A model generated the notes under the pieces. That model saw nothing but the letters and a program-made list of their open reading frames with translations, was not told the DNA's origin and did not search any database. Below are positions 8,448 to 17,109 of a DNA stretch of 64,000 nt, one piece after another; position 1 is the first letter of the stretch; every line of letters begins with the position of its first letter. The stretch spans positions 124,001 to 188,000 of the forward strand of contig NZ_BCSV01000001.1 of NCBI RefSeq assembly GCF_001571045.1. The letters run 5' to 3'. The stretch comes from Curtobacterium ammoniigenes NBRC 101786. Its GTDB lineage: Bacteria > Actinomycetota > Actinomycetes > Actinomycetales > Microbacteriaceae. The translations under genes were made by a program, and so were the position numbers.

Positions 8448-8485
8448 ACAGATGAACGTACACCCGTACGTCCATACGGATGTAC
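8445..8485 (-). promoter_or_regulatory. Operator of permease-YHS/ArsR operon
   Basis: GTACACCCGTAC (8458-8469) and ATACGGATGTAC (8474-8485) form a 12-4-12 inverted repeat with 10 of 12 positions matching. A third half-site-like copy overlaps the start codon: CATACAGATGAAC (8445-8457) is a near direct repeat of CATACGGATGTAC (8473-8485). This arrangement, immediately upstream of an ArsR-containing operon, is the expected target of the ArsR protein. Binding is inferred. Confidence 0.65.
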
Positions 8486-8562
8486 CGGTTGCTGGGCTTC
8501 CTCTCGCCTGGGCTGATCACCGGGACCTCATAGCGCGGACAGCGACGGAGGTGTTGAAACGA

Positions 8563-8916
8563 ATGGTGCGTCGACGCGCCCACTCGACGACGCGAGCCAA
8601 CCCACGCCTCCGAAAGACGGTGATTCCGACGAAGTTCTTCGATCCTGCCCAAAGCCAGAAGAGCGATGACCATGCGCGCGTCTACGCGACGATCGAGATC
8701 ATCTACACGGTCGTCGACTTCCTCGCTGCCGCGTTGTTCATCGTCGGCAGTATCTTCTTCTTCTCGTCATCGATGCAGACCGCCGCGCTCTGGTGCTTCC
8801 TCGTCGGGTCGGTCTGCTTCGCCTTGAAGCCCACGCTCCGCGTGATCCGGCAACTTCGCTACCTGCAACTCGACAAGATCCAAAAGCTTGCGACGATCGA
8901 GCATCAGCACGGATGA
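8563..8916 (+). CDS. YrhK domain membrane protein
   Basis: 117 residues. After a basic N-terminal ~40 residues, the stretch HARVYATIEIIYTVVDFLAAALFIVGSIFFF leads to two hydrophobic helices and the end LRVIRQLRYLQ, which is the YrhK-like domain pattern. The biochemical role of the family is unknown. The ATG at 8563 has GGAGG 10 bases upstream; an in-frame GTG at 8551 is an alternative. It is divergent from the permease-YHS gene, separated by that gene's operator, so co-regulation by the metal sensor is possible. Confidence 0.7.
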   Translation: MVRRRAHSTTRANPRLRKTVIPTKFFDPAQSQKSDDHARVYATIEIIYTVVDFLAAALFIVGSIFFFSSSMQTAALWCFLVGSVCFALKPTLRVIRQLRYLQLDKIQKLATIEHQHG

Positions 8917-9034
8917 GCAGCCGCACCCCGATGCCGCGCCATCACCAATGGCGCCTGATGCATCCGGCGTGGCCCGCGGAGATGACCGGCGTGCCCGATC
9001 GCTGGCATCGGGACGCGCCTCTGCGCGACCGCCG

Positions 9035-9448
9035 TCACCCTCCAACCTCCGGACCAGACCCGCGAAGGGCGCGGAGCACGCGGACTGCGTGGCCCCGCTC
9101 GGACTCCGGGACGAGCAGGTGGTCGTGATGGAAGCCGGCCAGCACATTGCAACTGATCCCCTCGGCCGCGAGGGCGGTCGAGAACGCGGCGGTCAATCCG
9201 ACCGCCTCCAGTGAGGACGTGACGGTCAGCGTCAGCCATGCGAACCGTGGCGCGTTGGCGAGCCCGTGCTCGTCCGCATTCCGCGCTGTGACGACCACGG
9301 TCAGCCCCTCTGCCTCACGAATCGTCGCATCCGCCAGCTCGACGATCGGCGAACGCGCATCGACCACCGCGAACACGTATGAGTCCTTGCGCACCTCGAC
9401 ATCGAGGTGCGCAAGCATCGCTGCGAGATCCGTCATTGGTGCGGGCAT
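9035..9448 (-). CDS. ACT domain-containing protein (DUF2241/ACT_3-like)
   Basis: 137 residues. The start MTDLAAMLAHLDVEVRKDSYVFAVVD and the later LTVTSSLEAVGLTAAFSTALAAEGISCNVLAGFHHDHLLVP match the two-ACT layout of the DUF2241/ACT_3 family. ACT domains bind amino acids or other small ligands; members of this family are stand-alone and of unknown role. Two in-frame ATGs (9448 and 9436) are possible and neither has a clear ribosome site; the longer is given. I see no gene in 9449-9746. Confidence 0.75.
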   Translation of the reverse strand: MPAPMTDLAAMLAHLDVEVRKDSYVFAVVDARSPIVELADATIREAEGLTVVVTARNADEHGLANAPRFAWLTLTVTSSLEAVGLTAAFSTALAAEGISCNVLAGFHHDHLLVPESERGHAVRVLRALRGSGPEVGG

Positions 9449-9746
9449 CAGATCCCGGAACCCGTTCTTGACCAGCTCTGGCGCGGTGTCCTGGACCGCT
9501 GGACAGTGGATGCGCGGCGGCGGCCATGGCGGTCGTGAGCGGGCATACCCGCATTCTCTCGCGCCGGACTCACGCATGCACTGCTGGCGGCTGGTCCAGA
9601 AGGTGAGCGCGCGTCCGCTTGCGATCGTCGATCCGCAGCGATCGCGTGGCAGCGGTAATGAAACGTCGACCTGTTGCGAATTGAGTGACATTGACGCAGA
9701 CTTTGTCGCAACCACACGAACAAAAGGTCGCACAAACGGGGGACCG

Positions 9747-10625
9747 ATGGTCACTGCACTCGACGGTGTCGCCGGGATCATCGAACCATCGACCTGGGTC
9801 ACGATGTTCGTCGTCGTGGTTGTCGGCGGCGTGCTCGCGATCGCTGCGCCTCCCGTTCGACGCACTGCAACCGACCCGCTGGTGGCGTGGCGCCGCTCGC
9901 GGCTCCACGGCCTCGGCATCGGGGTGGTCATCGGGGCGCTGTTCGGCGGCGCGTTCGTCATGCTCACTGGGGCAGACCGCGGGTCGGCGGTTCCGGGGCT
10001 CGTGCTGCTGCCTGCCGCGGTCGGCGCGCTCGCTGGGTCGTCCGTGCCGGGCGTGCGCGCGAGTCTGCGTCGGAGCGTGCGCAGTTCGCGCCGCGTAGCG
10101 CATGTCATCGCCCCGGCACGCCCGGACGGAGGTCTCACGTGGTCGGCGCGAGCGGCCGTTGCAGTCGCCTCGGTCGCGGTGGCCGTGCAGTTTGCGATCG
10201 TGGCGCATGCGAGCGACCGTGCTTCGACGGCCGTCTACCCTGCAGTGGCCGCGTTCATCACGGTTCCGGCGCTCGTCATGCTCATCCTGAGCGAGATTGA
10301 AACGCGCGTCCTACGAGGGACACCAACCTCGGCCGGATCGGCGGAGCACCTCCGGTTCCAGGACCGCCAGAGGGCTCAAGCACACAGGGACGCGGCGGGA
10401 GGAGCGCTTGGACTCGGCGTGCTCGCATGCCTCATCGCCGTGCCGACGACTGTCAGCGCGCTCGCTCCGCATTCATTGCTGCTCGTGCTTGCCGCGCCCG
10501 CCGTTCAAGCGAGCATCGAGATCATCGCGGCGGCATGGATCGGGGCAGTCGCTGCAGCCTCGTTCTCTGAGCGCGCTGCCGCGCGGACCTGGTCTGTTCC
10601 TGACGCCCGCGACGGTGCATCGTGA
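9747..10625 (+). CDS. Polytopic membrane protein paired with GntR regulator
   Basis: 292 residues from an ATG at 9747, preceded by GGGGGACC. About seven hydrophobic segments are visible in paired groups (near residues 15-35, 55-75, 85-100, 135-155, 165-180, 225-245, 250-275) with basic loops. No family is recognised. The stop overlaps the GTG of the following YtrA-like regulator (GTGA at 10622-10625), so the two are translated together. In related operons the YtrA-type regulator accompanies a membrane export system, often with an ABC ATPase; none is present here. Confidence 0.65.
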   Translation: MVTALDGVAGIIEPSTWVTMFVVVVVGGVLAIAAPPVRRTATDPLVAWRRSRLHGLGIGVVIGALFGGAFVMLTGADRGSAVPGLVLLPAAVGALAGSSVPGVRASLRRSVRSSRRVAHVIAPARPDGGLTWSARAAVAVASVAVAVQFAIVAHASDRASTAVYPAVAAFITVPALVMLILSEIETRVLRGTPTSAGSAEHLRFQDRQRAQAHRDAAGGALGLGVLACLIAVPTTVSALAPHSLLLVLAAPAVQASIEIIAAAWIGAVAAASFSERAAARTWSVPDARDGAS

Positions 10626-10975
10626 TCACCGTCGATCTCGCCGAGCCGGTTCCCCCGTACGAGCAGATTCGCGCCCAACTGGCGGCGCAGATCACCGGAG
10701 GTGCGCTGGCTGCAGGCACGCGCCTCCCGACCGTTCGGCGGCTGGCGGCTGACCTTGGTCTCGCGACCAACACGGTTGCACGTGCGTACAAAGCGCTCGA
10801 ATTGGCGGGTCTCGTGACGACAGGGAGGCGCGCCGGCACAGTCGTCGCAGTCAACGGCGATACGGTTCGCCAGGAGGCGCACGCAGCGGCTCGCGCGTTC
10901 GCCGATCGGATGCGTGCGCTCGGAATCGATCGCACCGAGGCGCTGACGATGATCGATGCATCGTTCTCGTCCTGA
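10622..10975 (+). CDS. GntR family regulator, YtrA subfamily
   Basis: 117 residues. A winged helix-turn-helix fills residues ~8-75 (VPPYEQIRAQLAAQITGGALAAGTRLPTVRRLAADLGLATNTVARAYKALELAGLVTT). It is followed only by a short helical tail of ~40 residues rather than a ligand-binding domain, which is the YtrA pattern. These proteins usually repress their own operon in response to cell-envelope stress. It overlaps the membrane protein gene upstream by four bases and probably controls it. Confidence 0.85.
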   Translation: MITVDLAEPVPPYEQIRAQLAAQITGGALAAGTRLPTVRRLAADLGLATNTVARAYKALELAGLVTTGRRAGTVVAVNGDTVRQEAHAAARAFADRMRALGIDRTEALTMIDASFSS

Positions 10976-11017
10976 CCTACTGCCGGTCAGCCGAATCACG
11001 AACTCGCGGACGCGGCA

Positions 11018-12430
11018 TCAGCGATGGCGCATCGTGGGCTGGCGCTGCCGCGCCAGGCGCACAACGCTTGCGATGACGGCGACCGTGCCGCCGAGGACCG
11101 CGATGAGCAGCACCCCGTTCGCGGCCTGCGCTTGCGCGGCGGTCGAGCTTGCGGAGGCGCCGGTGAGCGCGAGCGCCATGCTGACCGCCCCGGCACCGGC
11201 CGACTGTGAGAGCGTGCGGTTGATGTTGAGGGTCCCCGCCGCTGGGCCGGAGAGGTCGCCGGGCGCGCTCGCCATGATCTCCCGGTTGTTGGGGGACTGG
11301 AACACAGCGAAGCCGAAGCCCGTGAACGCTGCCGCCGCGAGAACGACGACGACGGCGGGATGCTGACCGAGGCGGGCGAGCCAGAGCAGACCGAGCGTGA
11401 AGAGCACGAGACCGCCGGTTGCGAGCACCGTCGGCGACCACGCGTCGGCGAGTCGTCCGGAGATCGGCGCGATCACGACGATGACGAGCGGCCAGGGCGT
11501 GAACAGCAGCGCGGACTGCAGCGGTGTCGCCCCGTATGCGGTCTGGAACAGGAAGGGCAGTGCGACGAACGCGACCCCCTGCCCGAAGAACGACCAGAAT
11601 GCCGCCTGCAGGGCGAGCAGCATCGGCGTCGAGAACATGCGGAGCGGCAGGACCGGCTCTGCCGCACGGCGCTCGCGCGCGACGAACGCCCACCCGAGCA
11701 GCCCCGTGAGGAGTATGAGGCAGCCCCCGAGGGGAGCTGTTCGCGCGGCGGAGAGCTGATGGACACCGAGCAGAAAACTGGCGATGGCGGCGCCCGCCAC
11801 GATCGCTCCTGGCACATCGAGGCGCACTCCCGGATTCGGCGTGTGTGGCATTCCGACGAGGACCAGAAGCGCGGATGCGACGCCGATCGGCACGTTGATC
11901 AGGAACAGCCACGGCCATCCCAGTTGACCGAGGATCAGGCCGCCGAGCGTCGGACCCGCGCACGTGCCGAGCGCGACGATCATCGCGTTCAGCCCGAGCA
12001 CGAATCCGAGCCGCTGCGGAGGAAACAGCCGCCGGTAGCTCGGAATGACGACCGCGAACAGCAGCGACGACGAGGCGCCTTGGAAGACGCGGCTCAGGAT
12101 GAGCACGTCGAGCGTCGGAGCCAGGGAGCAACACAGCGAGGCGATCGTGAAGAGCGGCATACCGATGAGGAACAGCTGTCGTCGTCCGACCCGCCGCGCG
12201 ACGCTGATCGCCATCGGCAGCGAGCACGACAGCGCGAGCAGGAACGCCGTCGTCACCCAGACCGTGTCCGCGGCGTTCGCGTGCAACGCGCGGGTCAACG
12301 TCGGCAGCGCGACGTTCACGATCGATGAGTCGAGATTCGTCATGAACATCGACAGCAGCAACCCGAGGAGCGCGAGCATCCGGCGGGCGCCGCTGATCGC
12401 GAACACCGGCTCGTGCGCGTCGGAAGCCAC
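11018..12430 (-). CDS. MFS transporter, DHA2-like drug:H+ antiporter
   Basis: 470 residues with about 14 hydrophobic segments. Motifs of the DHA2 family are visible: MTNLDSSIVNVALPTL in helix 1, SRVFQGASSSLLFAVVIPSYRRLFPP around helix 4, and GLNAMIVALGTCAGPTLGGLILGQLGWPWLFLINVPIG (motif C region). It likely exports toxic compounds across the inner membrane using proton motive force. The start is taken as the GTG at 12430, where homologous sequence begins and GGGAG lies just upstream, though the spacing is short. The divergence from its neighbours gives no clue to substrate. The 197 bases between it and the LacI gene show no convincing gene. Confidence 0.85.
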   Translation of the reverse strand: MASDAHEPVFAISGARRMLALLGLLLSMFMTNLDSSIVNVALPTLTRALHANAADTVWVTTAFLLALSCSLPMAISVARRVGRRQLFLIGMPLFTIASLCCSLAPTLDVLILSRVFQGASSSLLFAVVIPSYRRLFPPQRLGFVLGLNAMIVALGTCAGPTLGGLILGQLGWPWLFLINVPIGVASALLVLVGMPHTPNPGVRLDVPGAIVAGAAIASFLLGVHQLSAARTAPLGGCLILLTGLLGWAFVARERRAAEPVLPLRMFSTPMLLALQAAFWSFFGQGVAFVALPFLFQTAYGATPLQSALLFTPWPLVIVVIAPISGRLADAWSPTVLATGGLVLFTLGLLWLARLGQHPAVVVVLAAAAFTGFGFAVFQSPNNREIMASAPGDLSGPAAGTLNINRTLSQSAGAGAVSMALALTGASASSTAAQAQAANGVLLIAVLGGTVAVIASVVRLARQRQPTMRHR

Positions 12431-12627
12431 GCTCCCGATATAAGCAGCTTGCGGAGCGCGACCCGGCGAATCTGCGCGAAAACGGCAACGCTCCTCCTGC
12501 TCGATTCGAACGGGAGGCGCGTCACCGGTCCGGCGCGCCCGCGCAGCATGTAGGCGTAGAAGCTGACAGCGTGATCGCGGCAGAACTCCAGTGTCCGGAT
12601 CACGCTGAGACGCAGCCGGGAGGCCCC

Positions 12628-13713
12628 TTACCGCTGCGGCCTCGGTCCCGTCGACTCCCGCACGGTGAGGTGCGTCGCGAGCACGATCGAATGGCTGAGC
12701 GCCGAATCCTCCTGGTCGTCCGCCGGCGTGGCGGAGACACCAGTCTCGATGAGGTGAAGGAGCGCGCGGATCGCAACACGGCCGGCCTGCTCGATCGGCG
12801 AGGTGAGCGTCGTCAGCGACGGATGACAGAACGCCGCGCCGAAGATGTCGTCGCACCCGACGACGCTCATATCCTCGGGCACGCGCACGCCCCGTTCGCG
12901 GAACCGCTCGAGCATTCCGATCGCGAGGAGGTCGTTGAACGCGATGCAGGCCGTTGCCGTCGTGTTCAGTGCAGCGTCCGCCGCAGCGGCACCCGAGTCG
13001 ACCGTCGGCACGTTGGGACCGATGCGCGTCAGGGTCAGGCCGAGCGCCTTCGATGCCGCGTGAAGCGCCCCGAAGCGACGCTTGTCCGACCATGAGCCGT
13101 CCGGGCCCGCCACGTAGAGGATGTCGCGGTGCCCGAGCGAGACGAGATGTTGGATCGCCTGCTCCATGCCGCCAGGCGTGTCGATGAGTACCGAGGGGAC
13201 ACCCTCGGGCTTCCGGTTGACCACGACGAGTGGGAGGCGGTGCGCGATCTCCGCCAACCGCTGATCGGAGAGGCGTGACGCGGAGATCACTGCCCCGTCG
13301 GCTCGGTCGGCGATCGCGTTCAATGCCTGGAGCTCCGAGCTCGCCGACTCCTCGGTGTCGACGAGCAGCTGCATCCACCCCGCGGCCGCCAACTGGTGCT
13401 GGGTGCCTCGGATGATCCCGAAGTAGAACGGGTTCGTCACGTCCGACACGAGCACCGCGACCGCGTGCTTGCGGTGCGCTTGCGGCTCCACATGCACTCG
13501 CTGGTATCCGAGCTCGGCGGCGGTCCTCTCGATATGAAGCCGCGTCGTCTGGTTCACTCGCCGCGGAAACGAGAACGCCCGCGAGACCGTCGACGGCGCA
13601 ACGCCCGCTGCCCGTGCAACGTCTCGGATGGACACCCGTTTCGGCGGACCTTCGATGCTCGTCGTCGTCCCGCCTCCTTCAACGCGACCCTGCGCCTCGG
13701 TCCGGCGCACCAT
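12628..13713 (-). CDS. LacI family transcription regulator (sugar operon repressor)
   Basis: 361 residues. The helix-turn-helix VSIRDVARAAGVAPSTVSRAF starts about residue 27, followed by the hinge helix and a periplasmic-binding-like ligand domain (AVAVLVSDVTNPFYFGIIRG ... SVVGCDDIFGAAFCHPSLTTL). The ATG at 13713 gives the normal LacI length. It is divergent from the carbohydrate ABC importer operon beginning at 13906, so it is the likely repressor of that operon, relieved by the imported sugar or a product. The inverted repeat CTGTTGCC (13760-13767)/GGCAACAG (13819-13826) in the shared region is a candidate binding site. Confidence 0.92.
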   Translation of the reverse strand: MVRRTEAQGRVEGGGTTTSIEGPPKRVSIRDVARAAGVAPSTVSRAFSFPRRVNQTTRLHIERTAAELGYQRVHVEPQAHRKHAVAVLVSDVTNPFYFGIIRGTQHQLAAAGWMQLLVDTEESASSELQALNAIADRADGAVISASRLSDQRLAEIAHRLPLVVVNRKPEGVPSVLIDTPGGMEQAIQHLVSLGHRDILYVAGPDGSWSDKRRFGALHAASKALGLTLTRIGPNVPTVDSGAAAADAALNTTATACIAFNDLLAIGMLERFRERGVRVPEDMSVVGCDDIFGAAFCHPSLTTLTSPIEQAGRVAIRALLHLIETGVSATPADDQEDSALSHSIVLATHLTVRESTGPRPQR

Positions 13714-13837
13714 CGCGCCAGAGCCCCGACGGTAGTGAGCACGGCGCAGCAAGACAAAACTGTTGCCAAACGTTGTCGCGAATTTCGTCGGGGAAATAAC
13801 GCTCCGGTCACGCTCGGTGGCAACAGAATGCAACAGC

Positions 13838-13867
13838 TTGCCGTGTTCGCAAAAGGCTCCCTACCGT
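13838..13867 (+). promoter_or_regulatory. Candidate promoter of carbohydrate ABC operon
   Basis: TTGCCG (13838-13843), an 18-base spacer and TACCGT (13862-13867) resemble a housekeeping -35/-10 pair and lie 38 bases before the binding-protein ATG. The same TACCGT -10 occurs at 28703, before another sugar operon. Upstream, CTGTTGCC and GGCAACAG form a widely spaced inverted repeat that could be used by the divergent LacI protein. Confidence 0.45.
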
Positions 13868-13905
13868 TCGAGAACCAATCGAGTACTCAACGGAGAGGAC
13901 CCATC

Positions 13906-15258
13906 ATGCGCGGAAAACGTGCGGTCGCAGCACTCGCGGGCTTGGCGCTCGCGGGCCTGGCGCTGACGGCCTGCAGTTCGGGCAACAGCCCGGCTTCCAG
14001 TTCGACCGGCGGGGCTGTCGACGGCAAGGGGAAGACGATCACGATCTTCACCCTCGCCAACACGCAGTACCCGCAGCAGCAGAAGCAATTCGACGCTTCC
14101 GTCGCCGCTGCCTTCAAGAAGCAGACCGGCGCGACGCTCGTCTGGGACATGGGAGCCTCCGCGAACGACGAGCAGACGAAGATCCAGACGTCGGCAGTCT
14201 CGGGCCAGGGCCCGGACGTCTACGACATCGGAACGACCTTCACGCCGACCGCGTACTCCACCGGCGACTTCGTCAGCATGACGACCGCCGACTGGAACGC
14301 GGTCGGCGGGAAGAGCAAGTTCGTGCCGGCGTCCCTCGGTATCTCCGGCCCGAGCTCGAAGGACCAGATCGGGATCCCGTACGAGTCCCGTCCGTTCGTC
14401 ATGGCATACAACACGAAGCTGTTCCAGCAGGCAGGGCTCACAAAGCCCGCCACCACATGGGACGGCTTGATCGCCCAGGCGAAGAAGCTCACCGGCAACG
14501 GCAACTACGGCATGGCCGTCGACTACAAAGACAGCTTCAGCCCGTGGAAGTACGTCTGGATGTACGACATGCAGATGGGCAACCCGCTCATCTCGGGCAA
14601 GAAAGCCACGCTCGACGACGCGAAGACGATGAAGGCCTACCAGGACTACTTCGGCCTCCTCACCAAGGACCACGTCGTCGACCCGGCATCCGTCGGATGG
14701 ACCAGCGTGCAGGCGCTCGCCGCGTTCGCGCAGGGCAAGGCGGCGATGCTGAACTGGACGACCGCAACAGCCCAGAACACCCTGAACGCCTCGCCGATCA
14801 AGGGTGACTACAAGTTCGCCGTCATGCCCACGGTTCCGCCGGGATACTCCTCCCTGCCGAGCGGTGGGAACGCCGCCGCGAGCATCATCTCCGGTGACAA
14901 CCTCGTCGTCGCCAAGTACTCGAAGAACCAGGCGCTCGACTTCGCGCTGGTGAAGTACCTGACGAGCGACAGCGTTCAGCAGGAGCTGTACTCGCAGTTC
15001 GGCAACCTGCCGGTCACGACGTCCGAGTCGAACAAGCTCGAGAAGAACCAGGCGTCGCTCGCACCGCTGCTCGAGGCCGGCGCGAAGTCCGTGACGACGC
15101 CGTTCTCCGGCGCGTGGGGCGCAACTGAGGTCGGCATGCTCAACGTCGTCACCCAGGCGATCCCGTCGCTCAACAACGGATCCGTCAGCGACAGCCAGCT
15201 GAAGGGGTGGCTGACCACGCTGCAGAACACCGCGAACCAGGCGCTCCAGTCGCAATGA
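13906..15258 (+). CDS. Carbohydrate ABC importer, solute-binding lipoprotein
   Basis: 450 residues. A signal peptide with lipobox LALTAC (Cys about residue 24) shows it is a membrane-tethered lipoprotein. The mature part follows the family 1 solute-binding protein pattern (ITIFTLANTQYPQQQKQFDASVAAAFKKQTG ... GPDVYDIG ... IPYESRPFVMAYNTKLFQQAGLTKPATTWDGLIAQAKKL). It captures an oligo- or monosaccharide and delivers it to the two permeases encoded next, whose first gene overlaps its stop (ATGA). GAGAGGA precedes the ATG. No ATPase gene is in the operon, so a shared MsiK-type ATPase from elsewhere is inferred. Confidence 0.93.
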   Translation: MRGKRAVAALAGLALAGLALTACSSGNSPASSSTGGAVDGKGKTITIFTLANTQYPQQQKQFDASVAAAFKKQTGATLVWDMGASANDEQTKIQTSAVSGQGPDVYDIGTTFTPTAYSTGDFVSMTTADWNAVGGKSKFVPASLGISGPSSKDQIGIPYESRPFVMAYNTKLFQQAGLTKPATTWDGLIAQAKKLTGNGNYGMAVDYKDSFSPWKYVWMYDMQMGNPLISGKKATLDDAKTMKAYQDYFGLLTKDHVVDPASVGWTSVQALAAFAQGKAAMLNWTTATAQNTLNASPIKGDYKFAVMPTVPPGYSSLPSGGNAAASIISGDNLVVAKYSKNQALDFALVKYLTSDSVQQELYSQFGNLPVTTSESNKLEKNQASLAPLLEAGAKSVTTPFSGAWGATEVGMLNVVTQAIPSLNNGSVSDSQLKGWLTTLQNTANQALQSQ

Positions 15259-16211
15259 CGACCGAATCGACCGCCGCGAGCCGTTCGTCCGCCGTCCGGG
15301 CGAACGGTTCGCGGCCCGCCGGAAAGCGGCGCCCCGTCTCGAAGCGCGACCGGCCACTGTGGATGCTGATTCCCGGCGGCTTCCTGCTCGTGATCGTGAT
15401 CGTGATCCCGCTGATCATCGCGATCTGGATGTCGCTGCTGAACCTCAGCCAGTACACGATCCGACAGTGGCTTGCCGCCCCGTTCGTGGCCGTCGAGAAC
15501 TACGTCGTCGCGATCACGCAGACCGGCTTCTTCTCGTCCCTCGGCGTGAGCATCGGATTCTCGGTGATCGCGACGATCTGCAGCGTGCCGTTCGGCGTCG
15601 CCGCCGCGGTCGCCACCCACAACGCCTTCCGCGGCCGCGCCGTCGTGCGATCGCTGTTCCTCGTGCCCTACGTGATCCCGTCGTTCGTCGTCGCGACCAT
15701 CTGGCGGACGATCATGCAGCCCGGCGGGGTGTGGACGGGCCTCCTGGCCGGATTCGGGGTGAAGTCGAGCCTGTGGCTGAACGGCCCCAACGCGTTCTGG
15801 ACGCTCGTGATCGTCGAGATCTGGGCCTCCTGGCCGTTCATCTATTTGCTCACGCTCGCCGGACTCCAGACGATCGAAAGCCAGGTGTTCGAGGCGGCCG
15901 CGATCGACGGCGCCCGCTGGCGTCGGCAGATGTGGTCCGTCGTGTTCCCGAACATCCGCGGTCCGCTGGCGCTCGCCTGCGTGGTGTCGGTGCTGAACCA
16001 CATCAACAACTTCACGCTGCCGTTCGTCTTGTTCGGCATACCTGCGCCGAACAACGTGCAGACGCTGCCGTTCCTGACCTACATCCAGAGCTTCACGATC
16101 TTCCGGTTCGGGCTCGGCGCGGCGACAGCGGTGCTCTCGCTCGTGCTGCTCGCCATTCCGCTGATCGTGTATCTCCGCATGGTTCGGCTCGACGTCGGCA
16201 AGGAGGGCTGA
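15255..16211 (+). CDS. Carbohydrate ABC importer permease (MalF-like)
   Basis: 318 residues with six hydrophobic segments after a ~35-residue basic cytoplasmic N-terminus. The EAA motif that docks the ATPase is visible as FEAAAIDGARWRRQMWSVVFPNI. It belongs to the binding-protein-dependent transport inner membrane family and pairs with the next permease. The ATG overlaps the stop of the binding-protein gene, and only one base separates its stop from the next ATG. Confidence 0.93.
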   Translation: MTTESTAASRSSAVRANGSRPAGKRRPVSKRDRPLWMLIPGGFLLVIVIVIPLIIAIWMSLLNLSQYTIRQWLAAPFVAVENYVVAITQTGFFSSLGVSIGFSVIATICSVPFGVAAAVATHNAFRGRAVVRSLFLVPYVIPSFVVATIWRTIMQPGGVWTGLLAGFGVKSSLWLNGPNAFWTLVIVEIWASWPFIYLLTLAGLQTIESQVFEAAAIDGARWRRQMWSVVFPNIRGPLALACVVSVLNHINNFTLPFVLFGIPAPNNVQTLPFLTYIQSFTIFRFGLGAATAVLSLVLLAIPLIVYLRMVRLDVGKEG

Positions 16212-16212
16212 C

Positions 16213-17109
16213 ATGACAGCACCAGCTGCCCCGCTCACCGAGCGGCACCGCGCCACCGCCGGGATCGGCGTGCTCGTTCCCGTGTGGCTCCGCTCCGTTA
16301 TCATCGTGGTGATCCTCATCATGATCGCGGTGCCCATGATGTTCGTCATCTTCGGGTCGGTGAACTCCGACCTCGGCGTCGCAAGCGGCGAGTACTTCCC
16401 GTCGTCGTTCACGCTCAGCAACTACGCGAAGATCTGGACCACCGTCGGCCTCGCACGCGGCATGGTGAACAGCATCGTGGTCGCCGGATCGACCGCGCTC
16501 GTCGCCACGGCGATCGCGACGATCTCGGCGTACGTGCTCGTGCGGTTCACGTTCCTCGGCCGGGTCACCGTGCTCCGCTCGATGCTCATCCTGCAGTCGA
16601 TCCCCGGCACGCTCCTGCTGCTCCCGCTGTTCGTGGTGTTCTCGTCGTTCTCGACGTACATCGGGCTGCAGGTCATCGGAACGCGGTGGGGGCTCTTCGT
16701 CACCTACCTCACGTTCGCGCTGCCGTTCGCGACCTGGGTGATGGTGACCTACCTCCGCGGGCTCCCGCCGGAGCTCGAGGAAGCCGCCCGCATGGACGGG
16801 GCGTCGAACGTCCGGATCGTCGGGCAGGTCGTGCTGCCGCTGAGCTGGCCCGGAATCGTCGTCGCGGGAATCTTCTCGTTCCTGCTCGGCTGGAACGACG
16901 TGCTGTTCGCATCAGTGATGACGAATTCGAGCACGGAGACCGTCTCGATCGCGCTGAACATCTTCAGCGCCTCCCAGGCCGGCGGGTCCCTGCCGCTGTA
17001 CGGGCAGCTGATGGCGGCATCGCTCATCTGCGCCGCGCCGGTCGTGATTCTCTATCTGCTGCTCCAGCGCTGGCTGGTCGGCGGCCTCACTACAGGAAGT
17101 GTCAAGTAA
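16213..17109 (+). CDS. Carbohydrate ABC importer permease (MalG-like)
   Basis: 298 residues, six hydrophobic segments, with the EAA loop ELEEAARMDGASNVRIVGQVVLPL that contacts the ATPase. It forms the heterodimeric channel with the product of the gene just upstream. The TAA stop (17107-17109) overlaps the ATG of the oxidoreductase gene by one base, so uptake and catabolism are tightly linked. Confidence 0.93.
   Translation: MTAPAAPLTERHRATAGIGVLVPVWLRSVIIVVILIMIAVPMMFVIFGSVNSDLGVASGEYFPSSFTLSNYAKIWTTVGLARGMVNSIVVAGSTALVATAIATISAYVLVRFTFLGRVTVLRSMLILQSIPGTLLLLPLFVVFSSFSTYIGLQVIGTRWGLFVTYLTFALPFATWVMVTYLRGLPPELEEAARMDGASNVRIVGQVVLPLSWPGIVVAGIFSFLLGWNDVLFASVMTNSSTETVSIALNIFSASQAGGSLPLYGQLMAASLICAAPVVILYLLLQRWLVGGLTTGSVK

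Noticed and set aside
12440-12603. Minus-strand frame starting MIRTLEFCRDHAVSFYAYM between LacI and MFS genes
   Set aside because: The first ~20 residues look protein-like, but the rest runs into the MFS gene out of frame; a decayed remnant is possible but unproven.
13760-13826. Claim that the LacI at 12628 and the LacI at 31962 share one operator
   Set aside because: TTGCCAAACGTTGTC near 13762 resembles the 33092 site but its half-site spacing is one base shorter and symmetry is poor, so a shared regulon was not claimed.
13861-15357. Long minus-strand frame opposite the sugar-binding protein
   Set aside because: Antisense to an unambiguous lipoprotein gene with signal peptide and operon context; its own sequence lacks any family pattern.
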